Assembly: GCA_002964805.2 (NCBI GenBank)
Contig: PUDQ02000001.1
Coordinates: forward strand, 8,766,001-8,830,000
From: Trametes villosa
Lineage: Eukaryota; Basidiomycota; Agaricomycetes; Polyporales; Polyporaceae
Direction: 5' to 3'
Length of the DNA: 64,000 nucleotides
Under the pieces are notes generated by a model. That model made no database searches, had not been told where the DNA came from, and saw only the letters and a program-made list of their open reading frames with translations. A program made the position numbers and the translations under genes. Below, one piece after another: positions 9,255 to 21,674 of this stretch. Positions within the stretch are counted from its first letter, which is position 1; every line of letters begins with the position of its first letter.

Positions 9255-12200
9255 ATGAGCCATCACGGGCGTAGGCGACACCCCCGAGGTAAGACTTGGT
9301 TTCCCCTTACAGTACCCGTACGCGAGCACTCAAGACTACACGGTCAGACGACTATGGACGTGATGCATATGAAACGCCAGAGCAGAAGTTGAGGAAGAAC
9401 ATCATACACTTTGGTGAAGTGGTACGTCCCCTTCTACTGCATTGTGGCGTCAAAACTTGAACCTATCCCGCCTGTAGGATCCCGTGCAGGAGCTTCCTCG
9501 CCTTGCTACCCAAATCTTTGACCACGCGCCTGCTAATGTACCTGCCGTTACCGAGGGCTTCCGGATAGGGTGAGCAGCGCAGTTCCCTAAACCTGCCTGT
9601 GTTACTTACTCGCCACCAGTGTGACCGAACAGCCATTCAAAATCCCCTACTATGCCGCGCTGTTACGTCTCTTGCACGACCGCCCTGCTGCTGATGCCGC
9701 TCCTGAGAGTCCGTCACTAGGAAAACAAGTGTTGGAGGACTTCTGGAAAGGCTTCCAGGCGTTCCTGGACAAGCAGGCGTGGAGGGAGACGCGGTTATGT
9801 GTATGTGGTGCCGAGCAATCACGTCCTGCAGTCACTCAAGTCCCTTTACAGGTCCAATTCTTTGCGCACCTGACCGTTGCGCGAGTGATCTCTGTGCAAT
9901 CTCTGTATGAACTGCTGAAGTCATTCACTGCGGTGTTGGACGAGTTTGGCGTGTCCCATGGACGGGCTTCAAAAGCTGGGCTCTGTGCTGCAGAAGGCCT
10001 TATGATTGTGAGCACTGTTCCAAGTCGTGCTTCTACATGTCACTAAAGGGTTCACAGGCGGGACCCGTAATCAAAGAAGACACTTCACTGGACACCACTG
10101 AGATCATCACTGCGCTGCAAACGTACATCGACTCAACCAAGGATGCCAAGACTCTTGTTCAACCTTTGGTCCAGCTTTTCACCGACAGTCCCGTCTTGGA
10201 ACATGCGGAAGAGGTACTTCCCTCGTATTCTTTAACGGTCTACGCACTAACGCTATCACTTGTAGTGGCTTGATTGCGCGCTTGCAGCACTACATACACT
10301 CAAGGGTTCTGACTTTGCACAGACTGCAGACAGTTACCCGCAGCCGTACATGTCGTCTCCGCCCTGGACCGAAGAGCCTTACAATCTCCCTGGGGTTTTG
10401 GTACCACCGGAGGTTATAGAGCTCGACGGGCTTACGACAGAGTCTGGTGAGGACGCTCAACCCAAAAAGGAGGAATGGCCACAGGGCTACGTCCGTCTGT
10501 TCGAGAACGACGTAAGTGCAACTCACCGTTCCTTCGTTCAGTCGCTCGATGTTTTGTAGGTTACTCCGGATCCCACGACGCCTCCGGGTTTTGCCATCCG
10601 CTCTACCCTGATTGACTTGGTCGACATCTTCGAGGTCAACCGGAAGGATTGCGCACGGCTCCTCCTTGAGTTCCCGAAGTGGACCTTGCCTGGTACGTTC
10701 AAGCCTCGTCCTGGTGCGCCGCCTCAATCTCCCAAGGAGGGCAAGGAATGGCAGCTTGAAAGCACTATCCTCGAGGTGAGTCTTGTCGTCGGCTGTGTAC
10801 CACGTTTGCAGGAGTACTCAGGTTCTTTCCTACAGACCGTTCTCGGTGCTACGTTCATGCTTCCTGAATCAACGTACAAGGCGATCTACTATATTGCTTT
10901 GATCACCGAACTATGCAAGTCCTCGCCCACGACGGTCGGTCCGGCCGTGGGCAAGTCCATTCGCCGGCTATATGCGCTGCTCGCCGATGGTCTGGACGTT
11001 GAAGTGTCCCACCGCTTCGCGGAATGGTTCGCCGTCCACATGAGCAACTTCGGGTTCCAGTGGGTGTGGAAGGAATGGTATGGATCACTTATTTAACTTC
11101 GTGCGCCGCCTCAGCGACTGACTCGCCATCTGAAGGGTCCCTGATTTGGCGCTTGTCTCCCAGCATCCCAAGCGGACGTTCATGCGCCGTGCTGTCGAGT
11201 TCGAGATCCGGCTCTCCTACCATGACCGTATCATGCGCATTCTCCCTGAACCCATGAGGGAAGGCGACGCCAAGGTTATATCGGTTGAGGCCCCAGGTCC
11301 TGAGTACGCCTACGACGATCCCAGTGCGTTCTCTCCTTTACAGAACCTTAGCAAATGCCCATTGACATCCCGTAGCGAACCCGCACCACGAGTCTGCCCA
11401 AGCCCTCCTCACACTCATCCGCGGCCGCGCAAAGCCGGACGATGTCATGGCACACCTCGAGACGCTCCGCAACAGCCTAATGGAGACTACGCAAGACGCG
11501 AACACCGTCGTGCGCTCGCTCACCGTGCAGTCGCTCCTGCACATCGGCTCGCGCTCGTTCTCGCACTTCCTCAACGCGATCGAGCGCTACCTCCCGCTCC
11601 TGCGCAACCTCGCCGCGGGCCAGATCTCCACCAGCGGGAATGCGAACGCGGAGGCGCGCACGGACATCATGAACACCGTCGCGACGTTCTGGAAGAACAG
11701 CCGGCACATGATCCTGATCGTGTTCGACAAGCTCATGCAGTACCAGATCGTGGACCCGACGGACGTCGTCGGGTGGACGTTCACGCACTGGGCTGCCGTC
11801 ATCGAGGGCACGCCGAAGGCGACTTTCAATGCGTTCCAGTGGGACCTGTTGAAGTCGGCGCTGGACAAGGCGAACGGGCGCGTCATGGTACAGAGGCGCA
11901 AGGTGGCTGTCCTGAGGAAGGAGGCAGACGACAATGCGGCGAAAGCCATCGCCGGCGAGAACGCGTCCATGGAGGTCGACGCAGAAGCGAGGCCAGGTAA
12001 GAGATTTCTGCGGAAGTGTCCTTTCGCGAACAGTTCACTCACATGTTTATCGCGTTTACAGACGTCATCCCTGTCGGAGAGTCCCCTCAGCTCACGTCCG
12101 CTATCAAGGCCTTCACCGTGCTCGCTCGTGAGCAAAAGTCTGCCCTCGCCCGGACGCTCGACGGCTTCGTCGACTGCCTCGCCGTCGAGACCGCCAACGA

Positions 12201-12505
12201 GAAGGTGCGGGAGGTTATCACCGAGCATGCTTGGCACAACCGCGCGAACTGGGAGGACGACGATTGGGAGGTTTGGGAGACCTGGGGTTGGTACCGCCAC
12301 TGGGGCCGGACGGTGGGCGCTCTCGTTTGTTTCTTATTCACCCATGACCTCGCGACTGACGGTTGTGTCGCAGTACTCGCCGTACCTGCGCAACTACATG
12401 AACACGATCGGTACTGTTGCGTTTGCCAAGGTCCCGAGCAAGGCGGACCCGGCGGTGGAACTGTTCCGGAAGACGTGGAACATCGCCACGGGTCAGGAGG
12501 TGTGA
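9255..12505 (+). CDS. NCBP1: Nuclear cap-binding complex large subunit, CBP80
   Basis: CBP80 with CBP20 binds the m7G cap of nuclear transcripts and couples capping to splicing, export and decay. The start MSHHGRRRHPR resembles the short basic N-terminus of the family. After the first intron come YETPEQKLRKNIIHFGEV, FKIPYYAALLRLLHDRP and QFFAHLTVARVISVQSLYEL, the first MIF4G-like helical domain. The second domain shows FMLPESTYKAIYYIALITEL and SHRFAEWFAVHMSNFGFQW. The third shows VVRSLTVQSLLHIGSRSFSH, HMILIVFDKLMQYQIVD and WTFTHWAAVIEG. The C-terminal exon ends ATGQEV before the stop at 12503-12505. About twelve short introns can be phased, e.g. 11997-12061 in phase 1. The first acceptor is probably at 9326, because the nearer CAG at 9312 shifts the frame. 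Length fits the family. Confidence 0.92.
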
Positions 12506-13687
12506 GTGCCGTTCTACGCAGCCGTAGCCCATCCCGCCCCGCCCCGCCCTACCTACGTCCCCATCCTCACCTACCGTACCCTACTACCTTCCCGTTTCGC
12601 TTTTCGTATCTCTCCGTGCGCGCGCCGGTGATAGTAATCGCTATTTTTCCCTTGTTGCGCATGCCACCAAAACGATGCTGGTGCCGAATGCCGAATACTT
12701 GCCCCCCGCAATATACGCGTACGAACAGGTGGATGCTTTTCCCGCTGGCGCTCTCGTTGGCCGTGCCTACGTCTATGAACACGCCCTTCCCGCTTGGCAA
12801 CGCCCTCGGCCTGTTCGTCTCCATTCTCCCGTACAACTGGTAGGCGGCCTCCCTGCGCGCCCACGCCCACGGCCCACAGCGTCATCCGCCATGCCTGGAC
12901 CCCGAACCGCGCCGACCGCTCATTGGGCAGGAAAGACCGGGCGCACATGGTACCTAACGCGCATTCAACCTGCAAGCCCAATCAGGAGATTTGGACGCCA
13001 CCAACAGAACCCCATTATCATGCCCTTTTGCGACCCTCATGATGGCCTCCCGACCTAACGCCCTCTCATATAAAATACGCCACTTTCGACTTCGAGGACA
13101 CGAACCGCAAAACCCTGGGACACGGACCTACGAGGATGGACCCATGGACTGCCGCCGGCACCCACACCCATCCCACTAGAGGCCCAATCCGTATTCCCAA
13201 GACTACATGCGCACTCCCGCATTGTGCGCCTGTGCAGCATACAGGCTGCATTGCATATACCCCTCCAAGACCATCGTACGCCCTTCGACCTCATCACGAT
13301 CTTTGTTGTTTTCTCGGTTTTCAGCTTTCTGTTGTCCCACGTGTACTCATCGCTTTCCGCCACCTCGCCTCCCACTTGCTATCGCCCATACCCAATGTAC
13401 CGCCCTCTCTCGAGCCATCTTCTCATTTTCCCGACTTCGCTAAAGCACTTGCTATCTCCAATACCCACCGTAAAAACCTCTCGCCGCTACCTGCTTCATG
13501 TTCCCCTTGTTATGTATGGTGTATGATTCCCGGACCCATGGTCGCTGTCCTCTGCTTTCTATCTATGTGTGTACAGCAGTTCCCTTCCTGTAAATATTAC
13601 AATGCCCGAGGTGTACGGTCCCCCATATACAAACTATCGTGGATGCTACGCTAAACATACCCAAGTCTATCTCGACCCAGCTCCCGC
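12506..13687. other. Convergent intergenic region
   Basis: These 1.2 kb lie between the 3' ends of CBP80 and the transporter. No coding frame is convincing. It is pyrimidine-rich and holds two imperfect copies of a motif beginning CACTTGCTATC, at about 13373 and 13446 (roughly 73 bp apart), followed by similar AATACCCA-like and CTCTC tracts. Confidence 0.4.
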
Positions 13688-15211
13688 TCATTCCCTCTTC
13701 TCCTTCACCTTCTCCCCCACCTTCCCCTTCCCCGGCGCGCCCTTGCGCGAGCCCGCCGCATACCCCATCGTGCCCGCGAACACCATCCCCGCGCCGGCCC
13801 ACACGCCCGCGTTCACCTGCGCTCCCCCGCGGAAGAGGAGCACGCTGAGCACGAGCGAGGCCGCCTTGCGCACGACGAGCAGGAGCGTGATGCCGAGCGC
13901 GGACACGCCGCGCGCGGTGAGCCGGTGCACGCCCGCGACGCATACGAGCGCGGTCAGCGCGGTGAGGGCGAGCGTCGCGTGTGCCCGCGGAAGGCTCACG
14001 CTCAGGGTGAGGGACTTCTCCGACGAGAAGGTGTCGGTGAGGGGGCGGGAGAGGCCGAAGGGCGGGTACAGTGTGAGCGCGTGCTCTAGTTTCGCGGAGA
14101 GAGATGGGGGGAGGGCGAGAGGGAGGTGAAGGTGGAGAGGCGGGCTGGCGTGCAGGGCGCGAGCCTGCGCGGCGAGGTCGTGCCGGACGAAGTAGAACAT
14201 GGGGAGGGAGAGGAAGTGCAGGTAGAACATGCTCTCCTGCCACGGCTCCACCTCCGCGTCTGTCTTTGTCTTCGCGTGCCCGTTGGCGTGCCCGTTGGCG
14301 TGTTCCTTCTCTTGCGCGGGAGCCCCGTTCGCAGTTGGGGGTGCGGGCGCGCGCACGTATCGGGCGTATGTCCAATCCTGCACGATCCCGAGCAGGCCGG
14401 AGAGTACGAGCGCGAGGGTGAGGAGCGCGATGCCCGTTGCGTAGCGCCACTGCTCCTTCGACAGCCCGGCGATCGATTCTGCTGAGTTGTCTGCACCAGC
14501 CGAAGGAGAATCCGAGGGAGAAGGCGGGGCTTTGCTCCTGGGCGTGGCCGCGGAAAACGTGGTGAGTGCGACGCCTGCGGTGACGAGCAGGACCGACAGC
14601 ACTTGTGTGAGGTTATACCTAAACATCATCAGTCCATGTCTACCACATATAGTTACAGCGGGGTATAGAGACGCACCGCTTGCCGGCGAGGAGCCAGCCC
14701 ATGAGCATGCTCACCACGAGCCCGCCGGAGCGGAAGATGATATGGACGGCCATCGGGATCCCGTACGCAAACGCGGCGTTGTTCAGGAGCGAGACCGCGT
14801 AGAAGAGCGCGACCTGCGCGAGGTACGGCGCGAGCGGGGTCCCCCGCGGGCGCAACCGCGGCACCCCCCATCTTCTCCGTGGTGACGCGCGGAGGGGAGG
14901 GTCGGAAGAAGTGGAGGATGGGGGCGACGGAGAAGGGCCGAAGACGAGAAATTTGGGCAGGCCGTGCAGCGAGATGAGCACGAATTGGGAAAAGGTGATG
15001 AGCGAGCCCGCGTGCGGGTGCTCGCGCGTGAGTTGCTCGAGGGTGAGCGCGTTGCTGCTCCCCCCGCGGATCTGGTCAACTTCGCATTCGGGGCGTCGGA
15101 TGGCGGGAAAGAGACGGACCTGCAGCAGCCGCCGAAGATGAGGCCGAGCGTCGTGGCCCAGTCGGCCACGGCGGCAAGGGTGAGTCCGCGCAGGATGTCG
15201 CTCGCGCTCAT
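13688..15211 (-). CDS. YEA4: UDP-N-acetylglucosamine-type nucleotide-sugar transporter (UAA family)
   Basis: The UAA (SLC35B) family exchanges nucleotide sugars for nucleotide monophosphates across the ER or Golgi membrane; the fungal Yea4 branch carries UDP-GlcNAc for chitin and glycan synthesis. Three exons can be phased. Exon 1 from ATG 15211 gives MSASDILRGLTLAAVADWAT and ends FGGCC. Exon 2 holds NALTLEQLTREHPHAGSLIT, FVLISLHGLPKFLVFG and ALFYAVSLLNNAAFAYG, then MLMGWLLAGKR. Exon 3 holds YNLTQVLSVLLVTAGVALTT and later HRLTARGVSALGITLLLVVR and AASLVLSVLLFRGG, the conserved C-terminal helix pair. A hydrophilic loop carries NGHANGHAK, produced by a 12-bp duplication. The C-terminus is Lys-rich (GKGKVGEKVKEKRE), compatible with ER retrieval. 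Exact substrate is inferred from family. Confidence 0.82.
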
Positions 15212-17020
15212 TGCGTTCCGTGTCCGCGAGGAAATGATGGTGATTCGTTGGTGTATGTCAAGGTGCAGCGCGCGGCAGTCTTCAAGCTCAAGCAGCAGGG
15301 GTTCGGGATATCTATGCGGGTGGTATCAAGCAGCAACGTGGAAGTCTAGCAGGAGCATGGTGGCAGGATGCGTGGCCGGGGCGAGCCAGCACGTCGACGG
15401 CGTACATGTGTCCGACCGGCGATACCCCGCAGCCTCGAGCACGCAAGCCACCGCAAGTCGCGTTACGTCACGCGTCCTGCCTCATTACAGCCTCGCGCGC
15501 GTGCCAGTGGGGCGCCTCGCACTCTGCCTCCTCAGCAACCCACAGTCTCGCATAACACGTGGGATATCAGTTGAAGATGAAGAGGACTATACATTTCTAT
15601 CATAAGAACACGACTGCCCGCAGGGCCGAAGACAAGAAACAAGACAGCGCATTTTGGTTTCCCCATCCGCGCGCCGCCATGGACGTAGGCCGCGCGCGAG
15701 CAGGTATGTACTTATCCCGAGGACCAATGCGCCAGGACAAAAGTCCCTCCCTCGAGATAGGAAACACTCACGTTGCCATCACCTTTTACACTTGTACCGC
15801 AGCCCGGGTCTTCAAGAAGCTTGAAGGTCGACTCTTCAGGCCCCCACACGCCGTCGTCTTGAAGCCGCCGTCCCCTTCGGTCGACGTGCAGACGCGCGCG
15901 TCGTCGTCTTGAAGCCGCCCGCCGCCAGTCAGCGGGCGCGCAGACCGCAACCTACATTGGGGCCGCCCGGGGCTTGAAGCTTGAAGCTTGAGGAACGCCG
16001 TCATATGCATCTTGAAGCGGCCATCCCCTTCGGTAGACTCGCAAACGGCGCGGCGCCCTCTTGAAGCGCCCCGCTGCCAGTCAGCGGTGCGCCGACGGCC
16101 TGCTTGAGGACGCCGCCGTCTGTAGACGTGCAAGCGCGCGTGGCGTCGTCTTGCAGCGGCCCCCGCCAGTCGGTGGGCGCGCAGACGGCGAGTCTTGATG
16201 CATTGATGCCTTAAGGTGGGGGTACCTAAGAGAAGAGTGAGTGGGGAGAGGACGTGTCCCGCGGCGGTACTTGACCCAAGGGAGGCTGGAGGCTGGGAGA
16301 CTGACAGGTTCTTCGGCCTCCGATCGACGGCTGCTCGTTGCAATGTGATACTTCGCGAGCCGAAGAAGCCAGGCTCGACTCAGGCAGGACGCGGGCTCGC
16401 GCGGGAGTGAATTCGCCAGCGAGGCGCACCCTGAGAATAGAGGAAGAGCGATACAGCCATGTATTATACACGCGCTACGGATACATGTGCGGGTATATAT
16501 CGTCTACAACGCATCGCGGGTATCGCGCCTTCGCCCCTCTCTCGGACCACGAGGGGGAAGGCGGGGTAGTATGGCTACAAGCAACGCGCACGGGGAGTCC
16601 GTGCGGATCGGGTGAAAGGGAGGGGAAGGGAGTAGTGATGTGCGGAATAGTCCGTCGGCCGCGGCGCGGGTAAGAAGAAGAAGGAGGAAAAGAAAGCGCG
16701 CCGCGGTGCTACTGTAAAGTAGGTGAAGTGTCCGTGTAAGTAAAAAGTGTCGTCGAAAGACGTAGGGTAGGGTGTGGCCAAGAAGAAAAAGGTAAGTAAG
16801 AAGAAGGGTAAGGTAGTTTGTCCAGCAAGAAGGAAGGTGAAAAGGGAGGCGAAACAAATCAAAGCAGCGCAAGCACAAATTCGAGAAGCGAAAAGGTCCG
16901 TGTCCCACAGAGAACCCCAGGCGGAGGAAGAAAGGGCGGCATGTGTGTTTGCATGCTTCTCATCTCATGTCATCATATCTCGTCGTCGTTTTCGTCTCCG
17001 TCGTAGATCCTGCGCGAGGA
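15212..17020. other. Gene-free region with repeat block
   Basis: No supportable gene lies in these 1.8 kb. It includes the transporter promoter, the degenerate repeat block (separate entry), and from about 16660 to 16900 a purine-rich stretch of AAG/GGA runs. On the minus strand that stretch is a polypyrimidine tract 3' of the cyclin gene and may belong to its 3' UTR. Confidence 0.45.
15823..16200. repeat. Degenerate tandem repeat block built on CTTGAAGC and CAGTCRGYGGGCGCGCAGAC
   Basis: Two alternating modules recur. Module A reads CTTGAAGC-GCC-CCCCTTCGGT-GAC followed by GCA-ACG (starts near 15858 and 16010, with a related GTCTGTAGACGTGCAAGCG near 16118). Module B reads GCCAGTCAGCGG-GCGC (near 15921, 16074 and, as CCAGTCGGTGGGCGCGCAG, near 16164). 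A threefold CTTGAAG run sits at about 15972-15990. The period of an A-plus-B pair is about 150 bp, with roughly two and a half diverged copies. There is no long frame through it. Confidence 0.65.
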
Positions 17021-18615
17021 TCATACGTCCACCGCTTGCGCCTGCTGGCTGCGGAACAGCGCCGACTTCGAGTGTGCCAGCCGGCGGAACGCGCTGTTCT
17101 GGCCTTGGCCGTCCACCTCGCGCTCCGCTCCGCCGTCCCGGTCCTGGCCCTTGGTCGCTGCCCACATCCGGCTCAAGAAGCCCCCGCCCGCCGCCCGCGA
17201 AACCGAGGGCATCGTGGACGAGGGTGCGACGGAGCCGCCCTCGGGGTACTGGCCCGTAGTGTACGAGCTCGCGCGGGCAGCGCCCCTCCCCATACCCGGC
17301 CGGGATTGAAGGAGGGACTCGTGGACACCCTGCGACGGGGAAGAGCCAGGAGACGAGATCGGAGACGAACCAGGGCTGGACGCGTCGCGCATCGAGAGGC
17401 GCTTGAGCTCACTCGCAGTGCCTGCGGCCGTAGCGTCGCTCCGGATGGTGCACGTCGATGCCGTGGACACCTTGCGGCCCTGCCGGTGGCTGTACGCGTA
17501 CGTCGGCTGGAGCGTGAACTTCTTGTGCTCGCCCATGGCCTCCCCGGAAGCGCCCTCGCAGATCTCGACCTCGTACTCCTGGTCGGACGCGCCGCTCTCG
17601 GAGGAGAGCGACGACGGCGACGAGGAACCGCTGTCGCACGTGAGGGCACCCATCTCGGAGTCTTCGCTGTGGCTCCGCGCGCTGTCGAGCGTGCTGCTGG
17701 ACGACGCACGGGACAGGCTCCGGGCACGAGGCTCAGCCTCCGAGGCAGGTACACTGAGGTACTGGGAGGACAGGCGCTTGACGAAGCTCTGGACGCTCGC
17801 GAGGCTGGTCGCCGGGGACGGCAGGGTCGAGGCACTGCTGTCGGTCGGGCTCGGCGGAGGTGCGGCTATATGCGCCTGCACGCGGGCCTTCGCGCGAGTG
17901 ACAGCGGTCGCCCGGGTCTCCTTCGCAGAGGGGGCCGGCAGCGCAGACGTCTTGGGGAGGAACGGCGCAAAGTGGCGGAGGGCCTCCTCCTCGTCGAAGC
18001 GGAGGTCGTAGTTGAGCAGGTAGAGCAGCTGCTTCTCCATGAGGTTCACCTCCGCGAGCTCGAACAGGCGTCCGTAGTTGACCCAGTTCTTGTTCTTCGG
18101 CGACGAGTCGTTCAGGTACTTGGCGGCCACGATGAGCGTCGCGAGGAACACGCGGTGCCGTGTGCAGGGCATGCCTATATGCGGGCGGAATCGGGGTATA
18201 TGCGGTCAGTAGTCACTTGAGGAGATAGAGTGTGAAGGGACGCACCCTTCGCCATCTTCGGAAGCTTTGTCCGCAGGCGCTCGAGGTAGATGAGCGTCGT
18301 GAGAAGCGTCGGCACCTGGACGTGCGAGCTCTGGCAGATGAAGATGATGAAGTCCTGGAGGCTCGGGAGCTTTGACGCTCCGGGCTGCGCCTGCTGCTGC
18401 TCCGCGGACGTCGGCTTGCTCGGCGTGTGCGGCGGGGTGGGCAGCGGTGCGACGGCAGGCTCCTCCGCGAGTGTGATCACACGCGTCGTCTGAAGCGCGA
18501 TGTGCTGGATCATGTCGTACGACACGGGCTGGCACATGAGCTGGACGAGGTCGCGGTTGTGGAACGAGCGCGGGAGGAGAGACGCCGGGTGGCGGAGCTC
18601 CGACGAGGAGGACAT
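17021..18615 (-). CDS. Cyclin of PCL/Pas1 (Pho85-partner) type
   Basis: Pho85-type cyclins bind a CDK5-like kinase and act in G1, polarity or nutrient signalling. Exon 1 is 18246-18615 ([20 protein letters not shown]...), with [12 protein letters not shown] and [21 protein letters not shown] 71 nt intron (18175-18245, phase 1) leads to exon 2, 17021-18174, with [37 protein letters not shown] and [10 protein letters not shown], the second half of the cyclin box. The predicted protein has 507 residues: cyclin box in about residues 15-205 and a long Ser/Pro-rich tail with many SP and SSP sites, probably disordered and phosphorylated. A TATA box lies at 18777-18783 on this strand, about 165 bp before the ATG. 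Assignment within PCL families is by box pattern; Pas1/Pcl1,2-like is the best guess. Confidence 0.8.
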
Positions 18616-18776
18616 GATGAAGATGAGTGTGCGCGCGAACGCGGTGAGAGAAGGGCGGGGCGGGGAGTGTGAGGGAGCGTGGGGTGTGTAGGAGGGGGTG
18701 TTGTGCCCGTCGAGGGCGAAAGCAAAAAACAAAAGAAGAAAGGGGAGCGGGCAGGGACGACGTGTGCGCGGCGGGG

Positions 18777-18783
18777 ATTTATA
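18777..18783 (-). promoter_or_regulatory. TATA box of cyclin gene
   Basis: TATAAAT on the minus strand, about 165 bp upstream of the cyclin ATG. The region beyond, 18784-19601, shows no further gene and separates the cyclin from the 3' end of the SH3 gene. Confidence 0.45.
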
Positions 18784-19601
18784 CTGGGGCCCGGACGGCG
18801 GACAAACAAGCGCACACGGCGGGCAGCTCGATCGTCGTCGGGCGGTGGTTCGTTTGACGCTCCGCGGACGCGCTAGGCGGGCGAGGTGAAGGTGAAGGTG
18901 GGTGTGAAGAGGGCGAGCACACAGGCTAGGAAGAAGCACGAGCACAAGAGATGTGGCAGAAGCAAGCTCGGAGAGAGAATGCAGAGAGCTCGCAGAGACT
19001 TTGATGACGTAGAGGATGGGCGTGTCACGGCGCAAGGAGACCCTCCTTACGCGAGGCCAGTTTTGAGCTGGGAGGAGGCTGACAGGAAACCGCCGCCGCC
19101 GGGGGGAAGGAGGCGGACTTTCCCGCCTGCGCTCCCGAGTTAGACAGGTTTCCCTGACATCGGCTCAACCGTCAAGCACCCTGCGATCCGTCCACATCAT
19201 CCCTGCAACCGAATACGCTGTCAGATCCTTTGTACTCGGAACACAGCAAGGGCTGCAGCTTACCTCCGCATGGCGACCCGAGTAAGACGTCGGGGTCAAC
19301 ATCGCATAGCATGGATGTGTATGCGTATGGTCTCGATTTGGCGTTTGCGAGCGCCACAAAGCTTCCGGCAATCTCGTTTCCAAATCTAAGCGCTGGTGGC
19401 CAAGAGTTGGCCACTCCCGAGAACATGGGCATGTCCGATCCACAGAAAATAAGATATGTTGGAACCGGAGCGTATAGAGTTGTCTGGTATAAAAGTATGC
19501 ATAGGCAGCCAGGAAGCGGAGAGTCCAAATTCAGGCACAAAATCAGAGTAGGTCCCATTTGAGAAACGACTACAATCCGAGTTAGAGCAACAGCCTCATA
19601 A

Positions 19602-20827
19602 CTAGAGCATCTTGACGTAGGCCGCAGGAACAAGACCGCGTTGTCCGTCAATCTCCCCTGTCCACCTGGAGAAGCCCAATCCCATCAGCCACAGCAACAC
19701 TATAGGTACACAGTGCACTTACCAGTCGTCCGAGGTCTTTTCTACGATGAGCACTCGGACTCCCTCCTGCAAGTCCAGATCGCCAGGGTCCTGATGCGAC
19801 GCACACACTCTTAGTAAAACAACGCCAGACACCCAGCGACATACGTGCCAAGCACTCACCTCGCTGTGGTACTCATACATCGCCTCAGCCCACTCCCCGC
19901 TTTCTTCTTCCGGTTCTTGCGTCGCACGCCGCGGCACCGGCGGCGGCGGGCCAGCAGAGCTCGAAATCACCGAAGAGCGCGATGACCCGGTGGATGGAAC
20001 GCGCCTCGGCGGTGGCGCAAAGTCGTTCTTGCGTTGGAACGCAGGCGGGGTAGGCGGTGCAACCTGCGCGGGCGTCGCGCTTTTCGCCGCGGTCGAGTTC
20101 CGCAGAGACTTGAACATATTCGTGCCCGAAGACATGTCAACGTCGCCGAATTTCTGCACAATCGCGGAGCGTTGAGGAGGGGATAGGGAGTGACTGTCAG
20201 TAAGGGGAGCTAACAAGGTTACCAGGTGAACGACCCACTCTTTGGGGGACGAGCTTGTTATGCTCGGGAGGAGGTGCAGCGGGCTCTTCGTTCGACGAGC
20301 TCGTGTTCGTCCTCCTCGCCGGCGGACGCGGGAACGCCCCGTTCCCGCTCGGAGTTTGCTCCCCTGGGTTCAGCCTCAGCGCCGCGGCCGCAGCCGCGAC
20401 GCGCCCCACCGAGTTGCCGATCTGCGCCGTCGCAGCCTGCCCGCCGCACATCCAACTTGGAGTCAGTGACACCTCGAGAAGGGGCAGACGTGCACACGCA
20501 CCGGGTCGGGCCTCTTCCACCCGTTCGTGTCCGCAGAGCGGTTCGCGGCCTGGGAGAACGCGCTCGACACCGCCGACGCGGCCGCCGCCTGCGCCCTGCT
20601 GTTCGCGGGCCCGGGCGCGCTCTCTGCGGTGCTGCTCCCGCTGCCGTTGAAGAGGTCCGGGCGGGACGCGAAGTACCTGCAGGGAGGATGGTTAGTTCAG
20701 GTACGCGGGGGTGTCACCGCCACCGAGCTCAGGTGGCAGGGGTAGACTTGGCGGGCAAGGCACTCAACTCGTCGAGCAGCGCGAAGAACGCGTCCTTGTC
20801 CGCCGGGGCTAGTCTCGCGAACACCAT
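19602..20827 (-). CDS. SH3-domain protein
   Basis: Exon 1 starts at ATG 20827 (MVFARLAPADKDAFFALLDE) and splices to YFASRPDLFNGSGSS, then an Ala/Ser-rich helix (AAAASAVSSAFSQAANR). After another intron come PNTSSSNEEP-like polar sequence and KLVPQR joined in phase 0 to KFGDVDMSSGTNMFKSLRN. A proline-rich linker (AGPPPPVPRRA) precedes one SH3 domain assembled over three exons: AEAMYEYHSE, DPGDLDLQEGVRVLIVEK and WTGEIDGQRGLVPAAYVKML, with the ALYDY-like motif, the WW pair and the final Gly-Pro-Tyr positions. The stop is at 19602-19604. An N-terminal helical module, disordered middle and terminal SH3 is the layout of fungal actin/endocytosis adaptors of the Lsb1/Pin3 sort; this role is inferred. 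It can bind its own PPPPVPRR-type ligand in principle. Confidence 0.78.
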
Positions 20828-21674
20828 CGTCAAGAGTCGTGTCAAGTCCGGTTGTGGCGGGCTATAGGAGTACTTAGGTGTGCAGTAGGTGTCAGGGGAA
20901 GAGTCACAGCGGCGATGGCGGAATGCCTCAGTCCATTGATCGCCCCAGAGCGCGAGATATAAAGCCCGCCTAACGCAAGGCACGGAGGAACAGAACCCGA
21001 GCGGTCCTTCGAGGTGATGATGGTGATCGGGTCCGAGTCACCCACTGGCAGCGGCCGTGCCGACAACGTCGCGTTCGGGGGGCTGTGCAGCGCTGTTGTA
21101 TATCGCGTTCTCGGTCTGGCGCCCGCGTGCGACCGGCGAGCCTGCACGCGCCGCTCACACACCCTGTCAAAATCGCGGTGGCTATCAAATTCGCGCTGGG
21201 GAGGAGCGCGACGATGCACCGCATCCAGCTGATATAGTTCGTGAACGTGGCTACTATCGCTCGACGCGCTTCAGCCTTCAGAGTAGAATCAGCTTGGAAC
21301 TGCACGTTCATCTGTCTTGAGCGACGCGCTGCGCGGGTACTATCGTTGCCACACAGAGCGGAGCTGCGCGTTAGGGCGGTGGGATTTACAACAGCGGAGA
21401 GCGAGGTATCGGATATGTAGTGTCAGAGAAAGTACGCGACAAAGCTAGTAGTTATCATCGGGCCCCTACGGTACAGACAAGGACGGAAGAGCGGAGGCGG
21501 GGAGACAGGCGGGAATAATAAGCACCAAGCGCTTGCGGGGACGACAAGAGAGGACGAGGAAGGTGTATACAAGAGGCGAGCAGGGAGAGAAAGCGAAGAG
21601 GGGTGGGGGTAAGGGGGTTGAAGCACAAGCAAGAAATAGGAGTCGAGTAACGAGGGCCGGGCGGGATCAGCGCA
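20828..21674. other. Intergenic region
   Basis: These 847 bp carry the SH3-gene promoter and the 3' flank of the SS18-like gene. No convincing gene is visible. A TATAAAG occurs on the plus strand at about 20957, but no plus-strand gene follows it. Confidence 0.4.

Noticed and set aside
13370..13500. Two-copy 73 bp pattern in the 3' region between CBP80 and the transporter
   Set aside because: Only short cores match and the flanks are pyrimidine-rich; too weak to call a tandem repeat.
16774..17259. Lys-rich plus-strand frame (AKKKKVSKKKGKV)
   Set aside because: It starts at GTG, depends on the purine-rich tract, and then runs antisense to the cyclin C-terminus; composition explains it.
19172..19651. 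159-codon minus-strand frame downstream of the SH3 gene
   Set aside because: No domain, no consistent codon use, and it overlaps the last SH3 exon in a different frame.
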